This document shows positions 36,140 to 44,928 of a stretch of 64,000 nucleotides of DNA, in pieces. Numbering within the stretch: position 1 is the first letter of the stretch; every line of letters starts with the position of its first letter. The translations under genes and the position numbers were made by a program. Where the stretch lies: positions 1-64,000 of the forward strand of contig OY288152.1 in the NCBI GenBank assembly GCA_958439195.1, written 5' to 3'. The DNA is from an uncultured Paracoccaceae bacterium. GTDB taxonomy: Bacteria > Pseudomonadota > Alphaproteobacteria > Rhodobacterales > Rhodobacteraceae. Below the pieces are notes generated by a model. That model did not search any database. It worked only from the letters and a program-made list of their open reading frames with translations, and was not told the DNA's origin.

Positions 36140-38218
36140 TCAGACACGCGCACCTTCTACGACCCACATCGTTGCTGGCCATGCCACCGGCAAAAGAAGC
36201 CCTCGCTGCATGAGCGCGCGGCCAGAAAGCGTCAACCCCCCGGATTTCAACGCATTTGGCCCGCGCGATTGCGGCGGCGCATCTTCGGGATTCACCAGTC
36301 GCAGGCGATAGGTGGCATCCGGGTCCAGCCCTGCCAGACGCAATGGGCGTGGCAGCATCTGCACGCTCGTCTCGCCTTGCCCGGCGAACAGGACAAATCG
36401 GCCGCCATCCGCCGCCACCTGCACTTCGGCCACCACAGCAGGATCATCGCTGTCTACCCGGCAGATCGTGCCTGCCATCATCCAGCCCCGGTTTTCCTTC
36501 CACCAGGTTGTTATTGCCTTCAGCACAGCCGTTTCATCATCCGTCAGCGTCCGCAAGTCCATCTCGAACCCAAAATGGCGCTGCGCTGCAACCCAAGCGC
36601 GGAAAGTCATTGGCAGCACCCGACCCGCCGTATGGCTGCGCCGCGCGCCTACGTGACTGCCGGTCACGGCAGATGGCAGGAACAGTGCCGCATCATGCTG
36701 CATCCGCAGCCGTTCCAGGGCGTCGATGCTGTCAGACAACCAGACCCTTTGGGTATAGGCCAGAATGCCCGCGTCGATGCGCCCACCGCCGCTGGCGCAG
36801 CTTTCAATTTCCACCCCCGGATGTGCCCGCCGCAACGCCCCCAAAAGTTCATAAACACCGCGCGTCTGTGCTGCATCCACCACGGGCAACAAACGGTTGT
36901 GATCCCATTTGACATAGTCGATGGGGTATTCGGTCAACACTTCTGAAACGGCGTTGAACAGGAATTCCCGCACCTCGGCGCGGGATAGATCCAGCACCAT
37001 CTGGTTCCGTCCTGGCACCTGATCCGCCAGCCCCAGCATCCAGTCGGGATGGGCGCGCATCAGATCACTGTCCGGGTTCACCATTTCGGGCTCAAACCAC
37101 AGACCAAAGGTCATACCCAGCTTATGGACATGCGCGATCAGAGGATGAAGCCCGTCCGGCCATTTGCGCCGGTCCACTGTCCAGTCACCAAGGCTGGTCG
37201 TGTCATCATCGCGCCGTCCGAACCATCCATCATCCAGAACAAACCGCTCGGCCCCCATTTCGGCGGCGCGGTCAGCGATGGCCGACAGACCGGCAAGGTT
37301 GTGGTCGAAATAGATCGCTTCCCAGCAGTTGTAATGCACGGGACGGGGACGGGCCGGTTCCGGCCAGGTAATCACCCGGTCGCGCAGGTCGCGCTGGAAC
37401 GTCGCGGCGATTCCGTTCAGCCCCTGCCCTGACCACAACGCCAGCAATTCTGCCGTTTCGAACCGGGTGGCGGGATGCGGCTCGGCCCCCCACGGATGGC
37501 CGAACTGCACCTGACGCCGACCGTCGGGCAATTCCTCGGCCACCATGCGATGCCCGCCGGACCAGGCATAGTGCAGCGCCCGCACCTCGCCCTGCGTGTT
37601 CGTCGCGCCCGTGCCAGCGAACAGGACATAGGGCGGATGTTCATGCCCGGACCGCCCGGTGCGCGCCTCACGCAGGCGTATGCCTGGGGTCCATGCCACG
37701 CGGTTCAGATGAAATTCGCGCGTCCATTTTCCGTGCAGGTCAATGATATCGCCATCCTGTGGCGCGGGCAAAACCGGCGCGGCCAACCAGTGCAGGCGCA
37801 CAAGGGTATCCGATTCCAACACCGTGCGCAGCCCGATGACACCGGTTGCATAGGCCGTCAGTTCATGAATCAGACGCAGCCCATCTGCTGCACTGATCAG
37901 ACGCAGGCTGCCTGCGGCTTGTTCTGCACGTTCAAAGCGGAAAGCCGGGGAAAGCGGCGTGCCATCCGCACGGGAAAGCACCAACCCGGATTGTCCCTGA
38001 AAGGCGCGTCCCGCCTCGGGTGACAGGGAAAGCGCTGGCAGGGCATCCAGCATGCCGCCTGTCAGATCCGACTGCGCCGATGCTGCCAACTGGCCCAGAT
38101 CTTCTGACGCGGGCAACAGGCCACCCCACCAGATCACTTCAGGAATTCCGCCCGATGTTGTCAGGGCAACAGTCTGCCCCGCAGCCCCGGTTCCGGCATC
38201 CAGGCGATATTCGGTCAC
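36140..38218 (-). CDS. alpha-galactosidase, GH36
   Basis: A 692-residue family 36 enzyme. The N-terminal beta domain and central barrel are present; Asp439 in DYVKWDHNR is the nucleophile and Asp496 in WLSDSIDALE the acid/base. It cleaves alpha-galactose from melibiose/raffinose-type sugars inside the cell (no signal peptide). The start is GTG 38218 (VTEYRLDAG), which overlaps the permease stop as GTGA; the longer open frame to 38338 lies inside the permease gene and is rejected. Confidence 0.92.
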   Translation of the reverse strand: MTEYRLDAGTGAAGQTVALTTSGGIPEVIWWGGLLPASEDLGQLAASAQSDLTGGMLDALPALSLSPEAGRAFQGQSGLVLSRADGTPLSPAFRFERAEQAAGSLRLISAADGLRLIHELTAYATGVIGLRTVLESDTLVRLHWLAAPVLPAPQDGDIIDLHGKWTREFHLNRVAWTPGIRLREARTGRSGHEHPPYVLFAGTGATNTQGEVRALHYAWSGGHRMVAEELPDGRRQVQFGHPWGAEPHPATRFETAELLALWSGQGLNGIAATFQRDLRDRVITWPEPARPRPVHYNCWEAIYFDHNLAGLSAIADRAAEMGAERFVLDDGWFGRRDDDTTSLGDWTVDRRKWPDGLHPLIAHVHKLGMTFGLWFEPEMVNPDSDLMRAHPDWMLGLADQVPGRNQMVLDLSRAEVREFLFNAVSEVLTEYPIDYVKWDHNRLLPVVDAAQTRGVYELLGALRRAHPGVEIESCASGGGRIDAGILAYTQRVWLSDSIDALERLRMQHDAALFLPSAVTGSHVGARRSHTAGRVLPMTFRAWVAAQRHFGFEMDLRTLTDDETAVLKAITTWWKENRGWMMAGTICRVDSDDPAVVAEVQVAADGGRFVLFAGQGETSVQMLPRPLRLAGLDPDATYRLRLVNPEDAPPQSRGPNALKSGGLTLSGRALMQRGLLLPVAWPATMWVVEGARV

Positions 38219-39060
38219 TTCACCGCCCCCAGCGTCAGACCCGCGATGAAATGCTTCTGCATCATGAAAAACATTACCACCGGTGGCAAAGCCGCCAGGA
38301 TCGACCCGGCGGAAACCAGATGCCACTGCGCGATCCATTGACCATTGAGTGACGACAAACCTGCCGTAATCGGCTGGCTGTCAACACCTTGCGTCAGCAC
38401 GGTGGCCCAAAAGAAATCGTTCCAGATGAAGGTAAAGACCAAAACACTTAGCGCCGCGATGGCAGGCCGCATCAGGGGCAGCACGATGAACCAGAAAATC
38501 CGCCATTCCGCGACACCTTCAACCCGCGCCGCTTCGATCAGTTCAAAGGGCAGCGCCTTGATGAAGTTGCGCATGAACAGGGTGCAGAACCCGGTCTGGA
38601 AAGCAATGTGAAACAGCGCCAGCCCATACCATGTGTCATACATGCCCAGTTGCAGGGTCATGTCGCGCACAGGCACCATCAGGATCTGGAATGGCACAAA
38701 ATTGCCGGCCACAAACATGAAGAACACCACCATATTTGCCCGGAACCCATACACGGCCAGCGCAAAGCCCGTCATCAGCGACAGGCTGACCGCGCCAATC
38801 ACCGTGGGGATCGTGACCCAAAGCGAATTCAGCATGTATCGCCCGATGGGCGTTTCGGTAAAGATGAAGACGTAGTTTTCCCAAGCAATGCCTGAAGGCA
38901 TGCCGAAATAATTGCCTTGGGCAAGGTCGGATGCAGGGCGCAGCGACGTCAGCGCCACGCCAAGCAGCGGGAAAAGCCAAAGAAGCAGTGCGATCGGCAG
39001 GGCTATGGAATAAAGCCATTGCACCGCTGTGCCGGATTGTTGGATGGGGCGGGGAAACAT
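38215..39060 (-). CDS. carbohydrate ABC transporter permease (MalG-type)
   Basis: A 281-residue inner-membrane subunit with six hydrophobic segments and the ABC permease EAA-type loop (ELIEAARVEGVAEWRIFWFIVLPLMRPAIA). It is the MalG-like partner of the upstream permease in a type I sugar importer. Neighbouring genes suggest an alpha- or beta-galactoside as substrate. It is one base after the first permease gene and coupled to the GH36 gene. Confidence 0.92.
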   Translation of the reverse strand: MFPRPIQQSGTAVQWLYSIALPIALLLWLFPLLGVALTSLRPASDLAQGNYFGMPSGIAWENYVFIFTETPIGRYMLNSLWVTIPTVIGAVSLSLMTGFALAVYGFRANMVVFFMFVAGNFVPFQILMVPVRDMTLQLGMYDTWYGLALFHIAFQTGFCTLFMRNFIKALPFELIEAARVEGVAEWRIFWFIVLPLMRPAIAALSVLVFTFIWNDFFWATVLTQGVDSQPITAGLSSLNGQWIAQWHLVSAGSILAALPPVVMFFMMQKHFIAGLTLGAVK

Positions 39061-39061
39061 C

Positions 39062-40006
39062 TCAGCGCTCCGTCTCGTCGCGCCACATCTTCCAGATGAA
39101 GCCCGAAATGAAGATCATCATGATGGCGAACAGCACCACCGCGATGGCGGCGCCATAGCCCATGCGAAAGCCGTATTCGCCCAGCGCCTTTTCGAACATG
39201 TAATAGGATAGCACACGGCTTTCGCCGAAAGGGCCGCCCTTTGTCATGATCGACACAAGGTCGAAGCTGCGCAAAGCACCGATTACGGTGACAATGACTG
39301 CGATGAAAGTGGCTGGCCTAAGCTGTGGCAGGACGACATACCACAGCATGCGCCAGCCTTTCGCACCATCCAGACGCGCTGCCTCGATCTGGTCGGGGGC
39401 CACGTTGTTCAGGCCGGTAAGATACAGGATCATCACATAGGCGACCTGCGGCCACAGCCCGGCGGCGATGATGCCATAGGTTACAAGGTCGGGGTCGGCA
39501 AGAACGGCGGTGCCTTTGCCGGTCATCCATTCCGTCAAGAGATAGAACAGGCCAAAATTCGGCGCGTAGAACCATGCAAACATCAGCCCGACAACGACCT
39601 GACTGATGACAAAAGGGAAAAAGAACAGAGACTTATAAAGCCGGATGCCCCGCACTGTCTGATTCAGGAAAATTGCGATCAACAGGCCGATGGGCAAGGC
39701 CGCCATGTAAAGGATCAACCATTTAAGATTGTTCCAGAGCGAGGTTTCAAAGGCCGGGTCCGCCATCAGTTCGGCATAGTTGCCCATGCCAACGAAGGTT
39801 CCGGTAAAGGCACCATCCTGATTGTAAAGCCCGTCCCAATCGTAAAACGACAGGGTGATGCTTTGGGCAATTGGCCAAAGCACATAGAGAGCAAACATGA
39901 ACATGCCCGGAGCAAGGAACAGCCACGGCGCAAGCGTCCGCTGGTTCAACTGCCGCGCCGCCTGCCGGGCCGGGGCCGCCGTGGCCATATCAGAAGCGTT
40001 CGCCAT
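39062..40006 (-). CDS. carbohydrate ABC transporter permease (MalF-type)
   Basis: A 314-residue inner-membrane subunit with six or more hydrophobic helices and the coupling loop QIEAARLDGAKGWRMLWYVVLPQLRPATF. Together with the MalG-type subunit it forms the channel of the sugar importer. It follows the binding-protein gene after a 64-bp gap that contains a terminator-like hairpin, so it is probably made in smaller amounts than the binding protein. Confidence 0.92.
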   Translation of the reverse strand: MANASDMATAAPARQAARQLNQRTLAPWLFLAPGMFMFALYVLWPIAQSITLSFYDWDGLYNQDGAFTGTFVGMGNYAELMADPAFETSLWNNLKWLILYMAALPIGLLIAIFLNQTVRGIRLYKSLFFFPFVISQVVVGLMFAWFYAPNFGLFYLLTEWMTGKGTAVLADPDLVTYGIIAAGLWPQVAYVMILYLTGLNNVAPDQIEAARLDGAKGWRMLWYVVLPQLRPATFIAVIVTVIGALRSFDLVSIMTKGGPFGESRVLSYYMFEKALGEYGFRMGYGAAIAVVLFAIMMIFISGFIWKMWRDETER

Positions 40007-40031
40007 CTGTTGTCCCCCAAAGCAAGGAAAA

Positions 40032-40060
40032 CGGGCGCCCCAAGATTAGAGAGGCGCCCG
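40032..40060 (-). terminator. attenuating hairpin between binding protein and permease genes
   Basis: On the minus strand CGGGCGCC, 13-base loop, GGCGCCCG, then TTTTCC. A stem with a short U run at this place typically lets the binding protein outnumber the membrane subunits, by partial termination or 3' protection. Confidence 0.65.
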
Positions 40061-40070
40061 CAAATTCACG

Positions 40071-41324
40071 TCACTGCGGGTAGAGGCGCAGGCGTGTCTG
40101 TTCCAGACGTTCCAGGATTGCTTCCAACTGGTCTGGCTGGACAAGGAACTGCTGGAACGCATCCATCCCTGCCTTGGCGTATTCGGCATCGGCGTCACGG
40201 TCCCAGAACTGGGCGATACCACCGGTTGCAGTCGACAGCGCCTCAAAGCCGGCCGACAGGAACGGATCAGCCGCATCAACGCTGGCGTTCTTGTTGGTGG
40301 GCAACTGACCGACAGCAGCGTTCCACTTGGTCTGCGCTTCGGCAGAAGCCATATAGGCGAGGAACTTCTTTGCATCATCGGGGTTCTTGGCGCCCGATGT
40401 CAGGTGTGTCGTATCGGTCGGCGCCTCTTCGGCACGTGCGACACCGGCCGTGATTTCCGGGAACACCATGAAGCCGAGGTTGTCATTCGTCATGCCGCCT
40501 TCCTTGAAGACGCCAACGGCGAAGTTGCCCATGACAAAGTGTGCCGCCTTGCCCTGCACCAGCAGCGCCGCTGCATCCTGCCACTTGATGGCGGCGTGGC
40601 CTTCGCTGACATAGGGTTGCAGTTTGGCAAATTCAGCAAATACGGCGCGTGCTTCGGGCGAGGTCCAGGAAATCTTTCCGGCCGCCAGATCGCTGTGGAA
40701 CTGGTATCCGTTGGTGCGCAGGCTAAGGTAGTCGAAAACGCCTGCAACCGGCCATTGTTCCAGCGATGAGGTGGTCAGACAGTCGATTCCGGCAGCCTTG
40801 AACGTTTCGCAATTCGCCAGGAACTGTTCCCACGTCACGCCAGCTTCGCCGGGGGCTTCGATACCGGCAGCGGCATAAGCGTCACGGTTAAAATAGATGC
40901 CCCACTGATAGTAGGTATAGGGAATGCCCCACTGCTTGCCATCAATCGTCATCGACGGCAGGGACGAGGCCAGCGCATCGGTCAGCCCTTCGGACGCCCA
41001 CAGATCGGAGATGTCGGCAAACAGGCCGGCCTCGACGAAGGGGCGCATCCGGTTTGCCGCATACCAGTTGGCCAGGTCCGGCGGATCGGCGGTCAGGAAG
41101 TTGCGGATCGCGTTCTTGTAGGCCTCGTGATCGAAGTTTGTAATCTGGACATCAATCTCGGGGTTTGCGGCCTCGAAGTCGGCGATCATGGCTTCGGCAG
41201 CCGCCAACGGGATCGGATCGTAATCTGCATTCCAGGTAACGACGCGCTTGTCCTGCGCAATGGCCGACGTTGACATCAGCAACGCCGCCATCAAGGCAAG
41301 CGCGCCCGTTTTTCTATGGACCAT
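40071..41324 (-). CDS. sugar ABC transporter substrate-binding protein
   Basis: A 417-residue periplasmic binding protein (family 1 extracellular solute-binding type). The signal peptide is MVHRKTGALALMAALLMSTSAIAQ, cleaved after AIA-Q. Mature protein begins DKRVVTWNADYDPIPLAAAEAMIADFEAANPEIDVQIT. GGGAGG precedes the ATG. It is the first gene of the galactoside operon, behind the promoter at 41377-41405. The bound sugar is inferred from the hydrolases: a galactoside. Confidence 0.93.
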   Translation of the reverse strand: MVHRKTGALALMAALLMSTSAIAQDKRVVTWNADYDPIPLAAAEAMIADFEAANPEIDVQITNFDHEAYKNAIRNFLTADPPDLANWYAANRMRPFVEAGLFADISDLWASEGLTDALASSLPSMTIDGKQWGIPYTYYQWGIYFNRDAYAAAGIEAPGEAGVTWEQFLANCETFKAAGIDCLTTSSLEQWPVAGVFDYLSLRTNGYQFHSDLAAGKISWTSPEARAVFAEFAKLQPYVSEGHAAIKWQDAAALLVQGKAAHFVMGNFAVGVFKEGGMTNDNLGFMVFPEITAGVARAEEAPTDTTHLTSGAKNPDDAKKFLAYMASAEAQTKWNAAVGQLPTNKNASVDAADPFLSAGFEALSTATGGIAQFWDRDADAEYAKAGMDAFQQFLVQPDQLEAILERLEQTRLRLYPQ

Positions 41325-41340
41325 GGTTTCCTCCCGATTG

Positions 41341-41357
41341 GTTCCATTATGTGAAAC
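41341..41357. promoter_or_regulatory. candidate IclR-type operator
   Basis: GTTCCATTATGTGAAAC is an interrupted palindrome (GTTNCA-N5-TGNAAC) between the binding-protein promoter and its start codon. Next to the divergent iclR-family gene it is the best operator candidate. Confidence 0.5.
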
Positions 41358-41376
41358 TTAGTCTTGAATATTGAAA

Positions 41377-41405
41377 ACTATGCTGTCTATCGTTTAAGCT
41401 GTCAA
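41377..41405 (-). promoter_or_regulatory. sigma-70-type promoter of the galactoside operon
   Basis: On the minus strand TTGACA (41405-41400), a 17-base spacer, then CATAGT (41382-41377). Transcription would start near 41370 and read into the binding-protein gene. Confidence 0.65.
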
Positions 41406-41425
41406 CAGGAACACATGGGAACGCT

Positions 41426-42208
41426 ATGTCGGCAGAGCAGGGCGACGGAACGGTGGGCAAGGCGCTGGATGTGCTGGACATGGTCGCAGCCGCAGGCCAG
41501 CCCGTTCGCTTTTCAGAATTGCTTGTGACCTCGGCCTATCCCAAGGCAACGCTATATCGGCTGATCCAGACACTGACCCATCAAGGGATGCTGGCCTATG
41601 ATGCCGACCGGCAGACCTATGCGCTTGGCATGCGGTTGGTAAGACTGGCCCATGCAGCCTGGGCGACATCATCGCTTGCGCCGCTTGCGCGGCCGTATCT
41701 TGATGAACTTGCAGCAGAAACCGGCGAAACAATCCACTTGGCGCAGATGGATAACGGGCAGGTTCTGTATGTCGACAAACGCAACGCCGCCAAGCCGGTC
41801 GAGATGTTCGCACAGGCCGGCAAGGTCGGCCCGGCCTATTGCACCGGCGTGGGCAAGGCGATGCTGGCCTATCTGACGCCAGCGGCGCTGGAGCGCGCCA
41901 TACAAAGGCAAAGTTTTCACCGGTTCACGGAACACACGCTTGATGATGCAGCCAAGCTGAAGACCGAGCTTGAGGCGATTCGCGGGCGCGGCCACGCCTT
42001 TGACCGCGAGGAACACGAACCGGGAATCATATGCTGCGCCGTCCCGATTCTTACCCGGACAGGCCGCGTGATCGGTGCCTTGTCGGTGACGTCGACAACC
42101 ACGCGCACCTCGTTGGCGCAACTGGAACACGCGGCGGACCGGATCAAGGAAACGGCGGCACGCATCGCCGCCGAGGCGGAAAGCTGGCGTTTTCCAGAAC
42201 AAACTTAA
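41426..42208 (+). CDS. IclR family transcriptional regulator
   Basis: A 260-residue regulator. The N-terminal winged helix (TVGKALDVLDMVAAAGQPVRFSELLVTSAYPKATLYRLIQTLTHQGML) binds DNA, and the C-terminal IclR effector domain (TIHLAQMDNGQVLYVDKRNA; GVGKAMLAYL) binds a small molecule. It is divergent from the binding-protein gene and is followed after 22 bp by the ATPase gene, so it probably controls the whole sugar island. The effector may be a galactoside or a 2-dehydro-3-deoxy sugar acid; this is inference. Confidence 0.9.
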   Translation: MSAEQGDGTVGKALDVLDMVAAAGQPVRFSELLVTSAYPKATLYRLIQTLTHQGMLAYDADRQTYALGMRLVRLAHAAWATSSLAPLARPYLDELAAETGETIHLAQMDNGQVLYVDKRNAAKPVEMFAQAGKVGPAYCTGVGKAMLAYLTPAALERAIQRQSFHRFTEHTLDDAAKLKTELEAIRGRGHAFDREEHEPGIICCAVPILTRTGRVIGALSVTSTTTRTSLAQLEHAADRIKETAARIAAEAESWRFPEQT

Positions 42209-42230
42209 ATCATTTCAAGGGGGGAAGCAG

Positions 42231-43286
42231 ATGGCAGGGGTGGTTCTACAGAAGGTCGTCAAACGCTTTGGCGAGGCACAGGTCATCCACGGGGTCGATC
42301 TGACCGTTGAAGATGGCGAGTTTTGCGTTTTCGTTGGTCCGTCCGGCTGCGGAAAATCGACGCTGCTGCGCATGGTGGCGGGACTTGAGGATACCTCTGA
42401 CGGCATGATCCGCATCGGCGACCGCGATGTCACGCAGGTTGACGCGTCCGAACGCGGCGTGGCCATGGTGTTTCAGACCTATGCCCTGTACCCGCATATG
42501 ACCGTGGCGGAAAACATGGGGTTCGGCCTGAAGATGACCGGGCACCCCAAGGCCGAAACCGACCGCAAGGTGGCCGAGGCTGCACGCATCCTAAAGCTGG
42601 AAGAGCTGCTGTCACGCAAGCCAAAGGCGCTGTCGGGGGGGCAGCGGCAGCGTGTGGCCATAGGGCGGGCCATTGTGCGGGGGCCAGAGGTGTTCCTGTT
42701 CGATGAACCGCTGTCGAACCTTGATGCAGAACTGCGCGTGGAAATGCGCGTGGAAATCGCCCGCCTGCACCGCGAAATCGGGGCGACGATGATCTACGTC
42801 ACCCATGATCAGGTCGAGGCGATGACGTTGGCCGACAAGATCGTTGTCCTGCGCAAAGGCCGCGTGGAACAGGTGGGCAAGCCGCTGGAACTGTATCACA
42901 ACCCCGACAACCGCTTTGTTGCCGGGTTCATCGGAAGCCCGGCAATGAACTTTGTTGCTGGAAAGGTCGGTCCGGCGGGTTCGGTGCGGGCGGACGCGCT
43001 GGGTGACACGATTGCCTTTTCCGGCGCGCTTCCCCCGGCGGGATCAGCGGTGGAAATTGGCCTGCGCCCGCAACATTTGCGGGTGATCGACGGCACATCC
43101 CATCGCGTTGACATGACCGAAGCCTTGGGCGGGGTCAGCTTCATCCACGTTTCGGCCAGCACAGGCGAAAAACTGGTGATCGAGGCGAAGGGCGATGTCA
43201 CCCCCCCGATCGGCAGCCAGATCGGCGTGGCCTTTGATGGCAATCAGGCGCTGTTCTTTGGCGCCGATGGCAGCCGTCTTCGGTGA
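42231..43286 (+). CDS. sugar ABC transporter ATP-binding protein (UgpC/MsmK-type)
   Basis: A 351-residue ATPase that powers the importer. Walker A GPSGCGKST (about residue 37), signature LSGGQRQR, Walker B VFLFDEPLSNLDA and the switch His in YVTHDQ are all intact; a C-terminal TOBE/regulatory domain follows (about 240-350). It is separated from the permease genes by the regulator and read in the opposite direction, but it is the only sugar ATPase here, so it is taken as their partner. Confidence 0.93.
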   Translation: MAGVVLQKVVKRFGEAQVIHGVDLTVEDGEFCVFVGPSGCGKSTLLRMVAGLEDTSDGMIRIGDRDVTQVDASERGVAMVFQTYALYPHMTVAENMGFGLKMTGHPKAETDRKVAEAARILKLEELLSRKPKALSGGQRQRVAIGRAIVRGPEVFLFDEPLSNLDAELRVEMRVEIARLHREIGATMIYVTHDQVEAMTLADKIVVLRKGRVEQVGKPLELYHNPDNRFVAGFIGSPAMNFVAGKVGPAGSVRADALGDTIAFSGALPPAGSAVEIGLRPQHLRVIDGTSHRVDMTEALGGVSFIHVSASTGEKLVIEAKGDVTPPIGSQIGVAFDGNQALFFGADGSRLR

Positions 43287-44189
43287 TCAGGCGCCGAGGT
43301 GCGGTTCGCCCCGCGCTTCGGCCAGTTTCATCTGCCGCTGGCGTTCGCGGAAACGGGCACGGTCTGCCACGCTGTATTCATCCCTGCAGGCCGGGCAGCA
43401 GACGCCTTCTTCAAACACCGGGTCCAGACGCGCCTCTGGTGTCACCGGGCGGCGGCACGCCCCACATGCGGAAAAATGCCCCGGCACAAGGCCGTGGCCG
43501 ACAGATACCCGTTTGTCGAACACGAAACATTCGCCCTGCCAAAGCGAGCGATCCGCAGGGACAGTTTCCAAATACTTCAGGATGCCGCCTTTCAGGTGGA
43601 ACACCTCTGTCACGCCCTGCTGGAGCAGCCAGTTCGTTGACTTTTCACACCGGATACCCCCGGTGCAAAACATGGCGATGCGCTTGTTGTGAAATTGCGC
43701 GCGGTTGGCCTCCCACCATTGGGGAAATTCGCTGAACGACCGGGTGCCCGGGTCGATGGCACCGGCAAAGGTGCCAATCGCCACCTCGTAATCATTGCGC
43801 GTGTCGATCACCGCAACATCAGGGGATGCGATCAGATCATTCCATTCCGCAGCATCAACGTAGTGGCCCACCCGCGATGTCGGGTCCACATCGGGTTGGC
43901 CCATCGTCACAATCTCACGCTTCAGGCGCACCTTCATCTTGCCAAACGGCATCTCGCTGGCCGGGCTTTCCTTCCAGTCCAGATCGGCGCATCCTGGCAG
44001 GCTGCGAATATGGGCCAGAACCGCATCTACCCCCTGCCGCGTTCCGGCGACGGTGCCGTTGATCCCCTCTCTCGCCAGCAAAAGCGAACCCTTGACGCCG
44101 TTCTGCAAGGCGCAATCCAGCAGCGGGCCGCGCAAGACAGCGGGGTCGGCCAATCGGGTAAAGTGATAAAGGGCGGCAACGGTGAGCAT
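43287..44189 (-). CDS. trhO: rhodanese-like tRNA uridine hydroxylase TrhO (YceA family)
   Basis: A 300-residue protein: N-terminal acylphosphatase-like part (LLAREGINGTVAGTRQGVD), a rhodanese domain with active-site CTGGIRCEKS (Cys175, Cys181) and a C-terminal Cys pair segment (CGACRRP ... CCPACRDEYS). This is the YceA/TrhO family, which uses molecular oxygen to make 5-hydroxyuridine at the wobble position of certain tRNAs. It converges with the ABC ATPase gene with the stops touching. Confidence 0.92.
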   Translation of the reverse strand: MLTVAALYHFTRLADPAVLRGPLLDCALQNGVKGSLLLAREGINGTVAGTRQGVDAVLAHIRSLPGCADLDWKESPASEMPFGKMKVRLKREIVTMGQPDVDPTSRVGHYVDAAEWNDLIASPDVAVIDTRNDYEVAIGTFAGAIDPGTRSFSEFPQWWEANRAQFHNKRIAMFCTGGIRCEKSTNWLLQQGVTEVFHLKGGILKYLETVPADRSLWQGECFVFDKRVSVGHGLVPGHFSACGACRRPVTPEARLDPVFEEGVCCPACRDEYSVADRARFRERQRQMKLAEARGEPHLGA

Positions 44190-44318
44190 GTGCGGGGGAT
44201 GCCCCGTATTCCCCGCAATTTCAAGCGGCTCTCATTGACCCGCCCCGGTGACGCGCGCCATTGACGTGGGGGCGGGGGTTTCCTAGGCAGGGGACAGCCG
44301 AAAGTTGCAGGGACCACC

Positions 44319-44927
44319 ATGCAGACCGCAAACACCGCGTTGGTCGTAATCGACATCCAGAATGACTTTTGCCCCGGCGGCGCGTTGGCCGTGGCCGGGG
44401 GGGATGCGATCATCCCGCGGGTGAACGGCCTGATGGCAGCGTTTCCGGTGATCGTGTTGACGCAAGACTGGCACCCGGCGACGCATTCCTCCTTTGCGTC
44501 AAACCATCCGGGCAAGGCCGCATTTGACAGCGTGACGATGCCCTATGGGCCACAAACGCTGTGGCCCGATCACTGCATTCAAGGCAGCGAAGGGGCACTA
44601 TTTCATCCAGCACTGCACACCGATCCGGCAGATATGATCATCCGCAAGGGATTTCGCCCCGAAATCGACAGTTATTCCGCCTTCTTCGAAAATGACCGGA
44701 CAACGCCGACCGGGCTTGACGGCTATTTGCGGACACGGGGGGTGACGGCGGTCACATTCGTTGGCCTTGCCACTGACTATTGCGTTGCCTATTCCGCGTT
44801 GGATGCCGCACGCCTTGGCTATGGGACGACCGTGCTATTGGACGCCTGCCGCGGGATCGACCTTGGCGGGTCATTGGCCCGGATGCTGGATGACATGCGC
44901 GCGGCCGGTGTCGCGCTGGAGGAATGA
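44319..44927 (+). CDS. pncA: nicotinamidase
   Basis: A 202-residue hydrolase that deaminates nicotinamide to nicotinate in NAD salvage. The catalytic Asp12 is in VVIDIQNDF, the metal site in LTQDWHPATHSSF, the Lys in IRKGF, and the nucleophilic Cys in GLATDYCVAYSALDA. The next gene, pncB, starts one base after its stop, giving both steps of nicotinamide salvage from one transcript. Confidence 0.95.
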   Translation: MQTANTALVVIDIQNDFCPGGALAVAGGDAIIPRVNGLMAAFPVIVLTQDWHPATHSSFASNHPGKAAFDSVTMPYGPQTLWPDHCIQGSEGALFHPALHTDPADMIIRKGFRPEIDSYSAFFENDRTTPTGLDGYLRTRGVTAVTFVGLATDYCVAYSALDAARLGYGTTVLLDACRGIDLGGSLARMLDDMRAAGVALEE

Positions 44928-44928
44928 C

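Noticed and set aside
30000..44000. Replication origin
   Set aside because: The skew change points that way, but no dnaA or other origin-associated gene and no DnaA box cluster was seen; kept only as a skew finding.
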